Shown one piece after another: positions 11,292-21,573 of a DNA stretch of 64,000 nucleotides. The translations under genes were made by a program, and so were the position numbers. This stretch comes from Eulemur rufifrons. Lineage: Eukaryota > Chordata > Mammalia > Primates > Lemuridae. The first letter of the stretch is position 1. The number at the start of each line of letters is the position of its first letter. The stretch is taken from positions 47,528,001 through 47,592,000 of the forward strand of contig NC_090986.1 of the NCBI RefSeq assembly GCF_041146395.1, written 5' to 3'. The notes below the pieces were generated by a model. It searched no databases and had not been told where the DNA came from. It was given only the letters and a program-made list of their open reading frames with translations.

Positions 11292-11800
11292 AGCATGAAC
11301 TGGAGTCTTAATTTGGGGAATTGCCTTCCTGTGCAGGCCCTCATTCTCATTCTGAAATGCTTACATGCTAGATGAACCTCCCTTTCCCCTGAAAACACAG
11401 GCTTGAACACTGAACATAACCTAACCTTGACCAATCAAATGCACTCAACTTGCAGTTTGAAACTGTAGAGAAAGATAAAATGACATCAACTGCCAAATGA
11501 TTCCTGTTGTGCCAAGGCAGCATCAGCAGGTGCTGGTGGCCACAGTGAACCTTGCAGCACCCTGCCCATGCTATCCTAGCAGGACCTAGGCTGGGGTTTA
11601 TACTAATTTTACTCCTATGTTGCATCCTTTCTTTAACGCTCATTTTCTCTACCTGGTTCTCCTTTCTTCCCGTCAAATCTTCCCATCAATTTATAATTTC
11701 TTCCCATCAATTTACAAATAATTCCATGTATGTTTTGGATATCCAGAATTTTCACTTGCAACCAAAAACTGTGATTGATAACCTCAGTTTTATTATTTCA
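11292..11800. other. Repeat-like block of unknown family
   Basis: Less AT-rich than its surroundings, with phrases such as 'cacaggcttgaacactgaac', 'ccttgaccaatcaaatgcac', 'ggaacctt'-like text and 'ttctcctttcttcccgtcaa' that have the look of an old LTR or medium-reiterated element. A near-duplicate 'tcttcccatcaattta' occurs at about 11680 and 11702. Overlapping frames on both strands (11368-11676 minus, 11552-11821 plus) have no recognisable motif. Family not identified. Confidence 0.3.
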
Positions 11801-14800
11801 GGCAGATATACAACCAAATAGAATGAAATACAGAGAAATCCAATTGAATGCTTAACAGTAATATATGATAAGCTATAAAAATTCACTGAAAGCATTTTCA
11901 GCAATTTACACATCATAGAAATACGACCTCAGTGGAAATAATTTTTCAACACAACCGTGTTTCAAAATGACCAAATGAGCTGAAAGACAACCCTGTACAT
12001 CTTGTAGTTCTGAGAACTATGTACTAAAGGTGTTTAATATATATACTTTAGACTTTTCTGTATGATGAGCTAAAATATTAAGGAATCATAATTGGCATAA
12101 TTTTCCTACTTTGTCCAGGAACATTTTACTGAAAATCTATTTTCTTTCTATTGGAAAGTAAATATAAAATTCTTTGTTACTTTGACATGTGTGATGATTA
12201 TTATATCATTACATATTTGGTTATAGATATCTGTCCTCCATAGTAACAAAGTAGAATGGTTATAGATATGAAAAAAACTCAGAAAATAAATCAAGTTAAA
12301 TAAGTCAAGTCAAATATATTGCAAAAACTACCTCATACAAGAAAACATGTTATCATATCATTTTGCTCTAAGAAGATGTGTGTTTAAATATAAATTTTCC
12401 AATCCCCTCTTTAAAGATATATATTGTGTAAATATAAGCTATATCATAGAACATAAAACATAGAACCAATGGATTTCTAACCAGTTATATTTTGTGTGGT
12501 TGTATTATCTTTTTTTTATCCAGTTGGTTTTATTACAGGCCACAGGCCACTGTGAAAGGCTGTCAGTTATCAGGCAAGTGAATATAGGTGAAATGTATGT
12601 TAGAGAAGAGAAATTAGTCCACATAAATTAAGTGAATAAGTTAAGTGAATCTATGAAATTATAAATTATAGAGAGAAAAGTATAACTATAAATCATATTG
12701 ATCCAAATACAATGATGTATCTTCAAATGGAGGATAAAGTAACATTCAGAATAAAGATTATGTTTCTTTGAATTACATTAGGTACCCAAATCTGAGTGTT
12801 GTAATTAGCAAAAACTTTCATGAAATTCACCATAGTATTTACAAGCTTTTAAAATATTTTAAAATTTGATATTTTCAGTTGTTTCTAATGGGTATTTTAT
12901 TAGCATATAGGTAATGACTTTAATACATTTATTCCATCTTTAGTATAACTCAAAATAGGACAAAATAGTTTTAAAAAGCAGATGATTATTTTTTAATGGT
13001 GAATAAAATAATTCAAAACACAGTATTAATCAAGGAGAGAGAAATTTATGAAACATGTAATGAAGATCTGGTAAAAGCCAAAAGTTAGCCAACTACATAT
13101 ACAGAATTCCAGCTTATTACTGAATTGAATAGTTTGTAGACCTTAGGGTCACGTTAGTAACATTTACAAATAAAAGAAATAGTTGTATATCTATTCTATG
13201 CATCTCTACTGAAAATTCAAAAATCTCAAAAGCAATTGTGAAGGGCTGTCCATCCACATTGCATTGTTTTTCATATTGATTGCTCAATTGTGAGGTATGC
13301 AAATGTAAAGAAAAATTAACTCCCAATTTAAATAGGGATGAAATCACAAAAAACTACGTTATAAAATTCTAAATATATGACAGTTGAAATATTCATCTAA
13401 CTTATAAATAGGAAATGAGCACATATACACACATACATATGTGTGTAGATAGATACTACATATACAGATTATTTGATTTGAACTATAAAAGGATATAGTT
13501 AATATTGCATACTAATACAGTATAAAATATGGGCTTATGCACAAAGAAACTATCAACTACAAAATTACTCTCAGAGGTTTAGTAGGATTGAGACTTGAAT
13601 AGAAATATGGTTATCAACTTCATCTCCTGCCCAAATTTCCAATCTCTCCTTCAACATCCCAGGGAAGTTCTACTTCAATATATTCATTTGAAGGAAAACG
13701 CTACCTCATAAAATTGCCAATTACATTATTGCATAAAACTAAATTTTAGAAAATCTTTTTCCAAAATGTGTGAAAAAGTCCTCTCTGTAATTTGTGTTAA
13801 TCTCCATTTTGCATCTCTAATATACCCCAGAGTAAATATGCATCAATTTACATGTGACACATATGTTATGGCTTCAGATATTTTGCTCTGTTATATGAAG
13901 GTTCCATTTACTTCACTCATTCCCCATATGAGATGTTTTTCAGATTTCATATGATTTCATTCACATTTCTTTGGATCCATCTTGAATGTCAAGCATGCCT
14001 TTAATAAGGGATGCCTAAACTGGAAAAAGAATATCAGATATTATCTAATAAATACAGAGAATAGCTGAATCTTTACAAAACATGTCCTTGAAAGTTCTAT
14101 TAAATTTTCTAAATATTGAAATGCATTTGAGAATTTTGTTTCATTTCATGTATAATGAAGAATACTCTGTCTCATGAAGTATAATTTTGAGCAAATTCCT
14201 TATTTTATTAATTATATGCTAAGAATCTTCCTCCATCTTGTATTTATATGTAGTTCATATTTGAAATCACAGCTGAAATCTGTATTTTTCTTAAATACCA
14301 TCTAAGTCTCTATTTTTTCTCCCACTTGCAAAGGTCTTTGGGACAGCCTGACTTTTACATTCAATTGATTTTATATCTGCAAGTTGGATAAGGATGTCTT
14401 CTAGGTCCTATCCAAGTAACTGTTTAGTAGAACAGTGATGTGGGGATACACCTGAAGTATCTATGTTTAGAGCCTATATATATATCAAAAACAGGATTAG
14501 GTTTTAGCTCTCATTTAGTCATAAAATGCTATATTATCCAGAAGACATTTCCTTATTTTAGGTATAGAGAAGGTAAGAAATATTTATTGCTTTCTATGTG
14601 TCAGGCATGGTGGTATTCCTCCTAATCAGCATACTATTCAAGTTCCAAATAATTAACATTTCCCATTTTGTCTATATAAGCAATTTTTTGAGAAATTATG
14701 ACAATGATCAATGTTCATTGGTCTATGGATAATAGACAATTACCTGTTGGTCTCTAATCTCTAAAATTTAACATTTTTCTCTATTTTACTATTTTTTGTC

Positions 14801-17239
14801 TTCCCCTTTTTCCACAGCTTTTCAGAATCCTCAAATTGCACTTCTTCAACTACGCCTAAACATTCTCTCATTTAATTAAAGAATAAAAAATGAATCTATG
14901 TAAAACATCTTTAAAAAACTGCCTTCTCTTACTAGGAAAGGCTTTTCCCCTAGCTAATGAAATAGGTTTGGCACCGTAAGACAAATCAATTCAGTTGCTT
15001 AGATTGACTGTAGGCTGTCTCTTTCATAAAGGAAAAAATCTATATATTTGCCTTTTTTTTATTTGCCATTTACCTTTTGGTCATTTCATTGTCCATTAAC
15101 TATTCAATTAGGCAGTTCAAATGAAGTAAAATAAAATAAAGAACAAGAAATTCCAAAGTTCTGACTACCTTGAAAAACTAATTTAGAAATGTGACCAAGA
15201 CCAGTGAATTTTATCAATGTGAATAATTTACTTCGAAATGTTAGAGCTAGGAACCATAGTTTTTCCTTAAGATTGGAGGCAATGTACTCTAAAATTATAT
15301 TCATAATTATCTCAACCACAAATGTTTTCTATGTAATTGGGTGATAAAAAATAAAGTAGTCTCAGATATTGTATAATGTAGACCCTGCTTACCTTTCAAT
15401 TTACTTCATGCATAGTAGACCTTTGCTGCAAATATAACTATGAACGTTAACCTTGATAAGAAGTCAATGTTTATTTTCTCCTAATAACCAAATTTTACCT
15501 GACTTACACAGATAACAATTATTTAAATCCTCCTTCTTTTGCCAGCACAGGCATATTGGTTAACAGAAGAGTTATTTGTGCCATTATGCCTATTTACATT
15601 GATAATTATATTGATAATTATACTTGCATTTCTGATAATTAAAGCATATGAAAAACAAAGAATATAGTAAATAGTTCTTGTTGATTTGAGATTTTGAGAG
15701 GGAGAAACTTTGTTAATAAACCTTTTCAGGTAGTGTTTCCCCAATAAAGTTGTGCAGGGTAGAAATATGACTTCCTATTTCTTTCATTAAAATCATTATG
15801 ACATGATTTTTTTATTGAATGTTCTCTCTGTAGTAAGAAAAACCTAGTATATTCAAGGACACGGTTGCTTCCATAAAGTGTTGCCATAAGTTACACAGAC
15901 AAAATGTGGATATAAAATATAACAGATGAGAAGTCAGTTATTTCTCAGAGGCATGGAGTAGCTTAAATCTTTTCTTAGACATAGAACCCTGTTGCAATTT
16001 TCAAACATGAGATTTTTATCTATCAACAGTATTCTATGTTTTCTTTTCTCATTTTCTAAAAAGACATGAAGTTTAGCTGCCTAAGAGAAAAAAGAAAATA
16101 TATTAAGGAAGATAGTTTTCCATAAACAAATTAGAAGACACAAGTACAGAAAGAATTTGTAAATGCACTCTTTGCAGCTTTTAAAAAGAAGCGTATATTT
16201 TATAAGTATTGAAAACATGGCTTTTAGTAGCCTATTATTTAAAATGAATTATACAAATTCATTGAGGCATAACTTGTTTTACATAAATATATGTTCCTGT
16301 TAAGGAAATATTTGTGAATAACTATCAATCTTAGATTTGATTCTATAAACAAATCATCCTATAAAAATCATATCTAAAAAACTATGAAGATGGGGCAATT
16401 TAATATTTAAAATATATAAACTTACTACTCCATACAAGAGTTGCTTTTATAAGATTGTGCATCTTCAGAGACACAGAGGAGATTAAATGAAATATAATCA
16501 CATGTTTTGAAATGTCAATATATTATAAAAATTACCATATCAAAATGTCATCTGTATAATAGAGAGAATTAAAATTAATACATATAACATATAATATATG
16601 TATATGCATAACCCTTAATGAATTGCTAAGAGAGACACAGTAGCCCAGTAAAAGATATGGGCAAAGACAAGAAGTTTATAGGAAAGGAAATATTTCAAGG
16701 CCAAAAAGTTACAAAAATACTTTCTCAAGTTCATTAAAAATGTAAAAATACAATTTATGAAACAAATATAATTTATAACAAAAAATCATATTTTCTGCTA
16801 GTAAAGTTAGTAAAGTTTGACAAGAGCTTATATTCATGAGAATGCATAAACCAAGGCATTTTCATAAAACTTTGGTTGGGATGTAAGTTGTATTCGATAA
16901 TACACTTTAAAAACAAAAGAAGTTTTCACACCCTTTGATACAATATTTTCATTTCTATTTTTTATTCTTCCAACAAAGACATGCAACTTCAATGTTGATA
17001 ATAGGAAAAATTGGAAAATTAAATACTCAAATTCCATCAAAAGAGATTTATGCTACTTTCATACTATAACCTTATAGCTATTAAAGATGGTAAGTCAGAT
17101 CTAGATAAGATCTTTTAAGAAGGAAAAGCAGATTTGGAAAAAATGTATGTCACATAATAATTTTTGAAAGAAGAAAAATCGAAATACATTAGACACATGC
17201 ACATTGAAAAGTATGTGGTAGTGTACTCACCAGATAAAA
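11801..17239. other. Long AT-rich stretch, nothing recognised
   Basis: About 5.4 kb with no repeat family, exon or RNA gene that I can support. Minor features: an alternating purine-pyrimidine palindrome 'acacatacatatgtgtgt' near 13430-13447, AT dinucleotide runs near 14476 and 16590, and a T run near 15052. Small frames (76, 62, 61, 71, 73, 68 codons) have no recognisable composition. Confidence 0.4.
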
Positions 17240-17345
17240 TTGTGATACATTTCTCTCACTGTGATATAGGTGCCAGGAAGGTAGGAATTTTAACAATAGT
17301 TCTCAGCATATATGAAGATCTCAATAAATATTTGTTAATTAAAGG
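17240..17345 (+). mobile_element. L2 LINE 3' end
   Basis: 'ggtgccaggaaggtaggaat ... ttctcagcatatatgaagat ... ctcaataaatatttgttaat' is the sense L2 terminus. It lies within a 181-codon open frame starting at 17164, which is therefore not a gene. Confidence 0.6.
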
Positions 17346-17399
17346 AATTAGAACTATTTTATGTGGAATCCACAAAATAATATCTCAATTTATGATACA

Positions 17400-18672
17400 A
17401 CTTCTTTTATTATTTAATTTGCTTGTTAAATTACTCCCACTAGCAGTTTCCTCAACCTCATTAAAACATCCAGGCCTTTCCACTATTCTAAGTTTTTTCC
17501 TTTCAGGTTTCTGTTTTTCTTTCTCACCTAAATTAATACATGTGAATTATCATCCAACCCTTCTTTTGCCAATATATTCAAGTAAGTTGTTTCATTGTTT
17601 TTCTATCCCACCAGTTTGTGAAAAGTCCCTTTACCTCATCAGTTTAAAGGTTTCATACTTCCTCTATACCTTACAGAATGAATCTATCATACGCTTAGGG
17701 CTTGCCTAGAAATAATACACAGAACCTCACTGAAATGCCTATGCACATGGTCTTCAACAACTATCCTCCCCTCAAACCACCCAACAATCCTATTGCTTAT
17801 GTTGAGGCAACTCTCTCTAGTTCTGAATAGCAACTATTTTAAATTCTATCCACTACCCTCAAACCTCTGACTGTCGCACCTGCCCCTTCTCTCTGCTGAT
17901 GTCTTCTCTTTTTCACAGCCCTTAGAAAAAAAGAGGACAACAGAAAGTGCCTCCCTCAGCTTTTGCTGTAGAACCTAATTTCTTTATCCACTTTAACCCG
18001 AAATACACTCAGCTCTCTTTAGAAAATATACCCCTTTATTCCTATATTCTTCTCTACTGCCTTTCCTTCTTAACATCTTGTTTTTATTTCTCCGTCTACT
18101 CACTGAATAACGTATTATCATCTGTTTTTCACTTCCATCACATCTATGAAAATTGTTCATGCTAAAATTATCAGTGACCTTCATGTTGCCAGACATAATG
18201 CTGATGTGAACTCAGCATGATTTCACTTTATAGATCACTTTCTTCTTAAATCATTCCATTGCTTGCCATCCTATACTTCCAAACTCTCCTTATTTTTCTG
18301 TTCCTTTCCAGTATTTCTTCTTTAAATTGTTCCATAAATGTTGATATGGCTCTAGCTTCTTTTGCATAAACTGTTTTTAATCAATCTAGATGTTCACTCT
18401 AGGATTTCTTGTATTATTTTATACACTAAATTTTAATCTTAAAATTCTTATTTTTTCCATCTATTTCCTTGCCTATAGAGCTGCACGTCAAACTTTTCTA
18501 TTGGACTTCTCTTCTTATGTATGCTTTCAACTCTTCAAATTTAGCATTTCTAAAAAGATCTTGTTTTTTTCTTACTTAAGCTCATTCTCTACCTGATATC
18601 GCATATTCTAGTGATCTTCAGTTACCCAAGTCAGAAAGCATGGGATTATTTCTGCCCCCTTTTATTAACCAC
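17400..18672 (+). mobile_element. L2 LINE, 5' part of a long sense copy
   Basis: Pyrimidine-rich text follows the L2 coding strand: 'attatcagtgaccttcatgt', 'gttgccagacataatg' (L2: gacctccatgttgccaaatcc), 'gatcactttcttcttaaatc', 'tacccaagtcagaaagcatg', 'ggattatttctgcccccttt' (L2: gggagtcatccttgactcctc). The part from 18080 to 18672 is the most secure; 17400-18080 is inferred from composition and colinearity. Many short open frames here are shadows of L2. Confidence 0.6.
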
Positions 18673-19090
18673 TGGCAGAAATTGGGAAGAGTCTTGGAAT
18701 TTACCTTATTTTCAAACTAACAAACTAGTGTGTTACTACTTCATGGATATTGGCAGAAGATTGGTGACTCCGGGGTCAGAGACAAAGAAATTTATTAATC
18801 AAGACAAAAGAAGTAGCCAGAGCTTCTGGTTTACACTCTTTCTCCCTGACCCTCAAATTTCATGGGGGCAATGCAGATCAGCCTAGAGGGATACCTGCAC
18901 ACTCAGTGAGTTGCATTAGCACAGAGAAACACTGAGTTTGGGCAATTTATTACATTTATAGTCAGTGGTAAGCAACCCTGCCCTTTGTCTGGAGGTGGGT
19001 GGGGACATTATCTCATACCTAAAGGTTACTTTCTGCAACCACAATACTCAGAACCCAAGGTGGAACGCCTCTCCCAACAACCAGTACCTA
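18673..19090 (-). mobile_element. LTR inserted in the L2, antisense
   Basis: This block interrupts the L2: L2 text resumes at about 19091 with 'ctccaatcaatcaccaagg'. Read on the minus strand it has LTR architecture, with a TATA-like 'actataaatg', then further on 'gattaataaatttctttgtc' (AATAAA polyadenylation signal with a U5-like CT-rich stretch) and 'gaccccggagtc'. The family and exact ends were not established; a class I ERV or MaLR solo LTR is likely. Confidence 0.55.
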
Positions 19091-19905
19091 CCTCCAATCA
19101 ATCACCAAGGCCACAATAGCTTCTAAATTAATCCACTGGTCTTGATCTTCACTGTCACTATCCTAATTCAGGCCTCCTCACATCATCTCTCATTAGGATT
19201 ACTGAAACAGCCTCTCCCAGGTCTCCTTACTTATTGTGACCCTGTCTTCCCCCCAACCCCACATCCCCAGTGAGTCTCAAATGGGAGCCAAATTATCATT
19301 ATAAAATTAATTCTAATTGTGTAGCTCTTATGTTTATTGCTCTCCAAAAGAATTAACAACTCCTTAAACTAACTGAAATTAATGCCTTTCATGATCTGGC
19401 CTCTGCTTACATTTCTAAATTAATTTATATCACTGCTTCTCCTGTACCGTTCCCTTTTCCACTTAGGAATAATTCCCGCACATTAACTTCCTTCACTTCC
19501 CACGACCAAATGCTATTTTCAGTTGCAAAAGGACTCTCACCTCTAAGCCATTCAATATATGTTTTCATTTATTAATACTTAATTGTGTCTGCTCAGCTTC
19601 TATTTTGTAATTTTAAAATTCACATTTCTTCAAGTTTTAGCTTTAAGATCCCATTCATTAAGAAGTTATTATTAAACTATTACGGTATGTTATCTACGGG
19701 TGCCAGTTTTATGCATCCCATTTGCATCCTGGGCCTTCTGATCCAGAGCATCACTCTACTAGTCTTCTGGACCATGTCTCTCCCTAGGTTTTCTGTGGTG
19801 ACCAGGAACCACATCTTTTTCTTTGATCCCTGCCATACCACCAGCAAATAACAAAGTGATTACTACATAGTCAGTACTTGACAAATAATTTGTTTAAAGA
19901 ATTAA
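19091..19905 (+). mobile_element. L2 LINE, 3' part
   Basis: Continuation of the sense L2 past the LTR: 'atctctcattaggattactg', 'aacagcctctcccaggtctc', 'tttcatgatctggcctctgc', 'aagatcccattcattaagaa', and the terminal 'gaccaggaaccacatctttt', 'agtcagtacttgacaaataa'. Together with 17400-18672 this is roughly 2 kb of L2, unusually long for so old a family. A frame at 19585-19851 is a by-product. Confidence 0.75.
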
Positions 19906-20511
19906 GTGAAGAACAGGAATTGATAGTAGGAAAATGTGCGCTCTGATTCTAACTGATGCTATTCACTTCTGTGACTATGCTTGCTTTTAGTTGTTTGATA
20001 AATATAGTTAATCAGAATGAAAAACAGGGATAAGAGCAAGGGTAACTCCATGATAAGCTCGGCTTCCTGGATGTGAGAAGCTAACAGCCTAGTTCTGCTT
20101 CTGTATATATGGCTTGCTGGCTTGGTGCTTAGTGTAAGTGGAGCCATGGCAGGCTTCACTAAAGTAAAGGAAAACAAAGCCCCGGGGGAGGTAACCGCAA
20201 GTTACTTCCTGATAAAGGGCTGGAGAGTCCAGGGGCCCTCCAACCAACTAAGTAGATAAGAAGAGCAAGACATGATCAGCGCATGAACGGCTTGTGCAGG
20301 GCGTGTGTTCCCAGTATTGCTTGTAACCAAAAACTAGAAGGTATGCAACAACAGCCCCCTTCCCCCATCGGAGACCCTCCTCTTCCCCTGGATGACGTTA
20401 ACTACAACTGGCGCCAGCGCGAAAAGCCTCAAGCTTAGAGTCAACAAACCAGGAGCCAACGCGATCAGCCACTTCTAAAAAAAGGACAAATAAACTAAAG
20501 GGGGATGAACT

Positions 20512-20587
20512 GCAGACTAGTGTGTCGTGTGCAGACTAGTATGTTGTGTGCAGACTAACGTGTCGTATGCAGACTAACATGTCGTGT
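20512..20587 (+). repeat. Four 19-bp tandem repeats in LTR U3
   Basis: Units start at 20512, 20531, 20550 and 20569; the consensus is 'gcagactarygtgtcgtgt'. A degenerate fifth begins at 20588. Units 1-2 share 'ctagt' and units 3-4 share 'ctaac', so the array probably grew by duplication of pairs. The array ends about 20 bp before the TATA box, where retroviral U3 enhancer repeats normally lie. Confidence 0.85.
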
Positions 20588-20608
20588 GAAAGCTAGCATA
20601 CAGAAAAG

Positions 20609-20616
20609 TATAAAAG
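20609..20616 (+). promoter_or_regulatory. LTR TATA box
   Basis: 'tataaaag' just downstream of the tandem repeats and about 90 bp before the polyadenylation signal, the right spacing for U3/R of a class I ERV LTR. Confidence 0.7.
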
Positions 20617-20704
20617 CTTAACCTTTACCCCAGGGCGGGGTCCTAGTTCGTGGAGAGGCCACTGCGTTGGTGCTCTGGAATTTGGACCCTAGCTCGGGCT
20701 AGCC

Positions 20705-20710
20705 AATAAA
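20705..20710 (+). terminator. LTR polyadenylation signal AATAAA
   Basis: 'aataaa' followed by a CT/GT-rich stretch ('ctcctttgcctttttgcagc'), as in gammaretrovirus-like LTRs, where it marks the R region. Confidence 0.7.
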
Positions 20711-20918
20711 CTCCTTTGCCTTTTTGCAGCCTCAATGACTCTGCCTCTCTGTTCCTGGGGCCAAGGGGAACCGGATCTAACATAAGGAAATAAGTTATAA
20801 AATATTTATGACTACTGAGTTTCCCTCTATATTCAAAACTTAAGGCTCCTTGAGGAATTGACCAGGACTTATTTGTCTTTGTCTCTGCAGCAGTTAGAAT
20901 AGTGCCTAAGATACACAA

Positions 20919-21573
20919 TCAATCCTCCTTATTCACAGGGTTTTTATTCGTGAATTTGCTTATTTGCTAAAAGTTATTTTTAAATAACTAAAATCAAGCT
21001 CATTGTACTTCCTGGTCATTCATGAACACATGCATGTGCAGAGCAGTAAAAAAAATTGAGACATCCCATGTACATATTGCCAGCTGAGGTTGATGGCAGT
21101 TATGCTTTGTTGTCTTGTTCAAGGTCTCATACTGTAAACAAGTACCCTTTTTGTAGTCTATTTAGTTCCATGGTTTTTGCCTTGTTGTGCTTTTTTGTGG
21201 TGATTCTGCTGTTTAACATGGTCCCCAAGAGTAGTGCTAAAGTGCTGCCTAGGTTTCCTAGTGCAAGAAAACCATGATGAGCCTTACAGAGAAAATACCT
21301 GTGTTGCATTATCTTCCTTCAGGCATAAGTTATAATGTTATTGACAGTGAGGTCAATGTTACTGAAACCACAATATATATGAAGGAACCTATGTTTAAAC
21401 AGAAACACACATAAAAGTTTATGTACTGATTGGCTGATGGAAATGCTGTGACCAGAGGCTTTCAGGAAACTAATCTTGTATTTTCCCTGAGGGCAAAGAT
21501 TCATTATTTGCTAATTCAGTGTTTCTGTGACTTTATAGAACATAACTACCACAAATAATGAGAATTGACTGCA
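20919..21573 (+). mobile_element. Tigger-type (TcMar/pogo) DNA transposon
   Basis: The ends are inverted repeats: 'tcaatcctccttattcaca' at the left and the reverse complement of 'acaaataatgagaattgac' at the right. The interior matches the Tigger 5' region and the start of its transposase: at about 21218 'atggtccccaagagtagtgc' encodes MVPKSSA, similar to the N-terminus before the CENP-B-type helix-turn-helix, followed by 'gccttacagagaaaatacct' and 'ttcaggcataagttataatg'. Only the N-terminal coding part remains, so it is a non-autonomous internal-deletion copy. Confidence 0.7.

Larger units (their letters stand above)
19935..20781 (+). mobile_element. Class I ERV solo LTR, sense
   Basis: About 0.8 kb of less AT-rich, CpG-retaining DNA with LTR layout: a long U3 ('gataagctcggcttcctgga', 'ccccgggggaggtaaccgca'), four 19-bp tandem repeats, a TATA box (20609), an R region, AATAAA at 20705 followed by 'ctcctttgcctttttgcagc' (typical gammaretrovirus-like U5), and a likely end near 'ccggatctaaca' at 20781. 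The 5' boundary is uncertain (candidate TG starts at 19935, 19954 and 19972) and no clean target duplication was found. No retroviral body is attached, so it is probably a solo LTR. CpG retention suggests it is among the younger elements here. A 91-codon minus-strand frame in it is not a gene. Confidence 0.75.

Noticed and set aside
17164..17709. 181-codon open frame, the longest in the window
   Set aside because: It runs through an L2 3' end at 17240-17345 and further L2-like text, and has a hydrophobic, low-information composition. No start context or family supports a gene.
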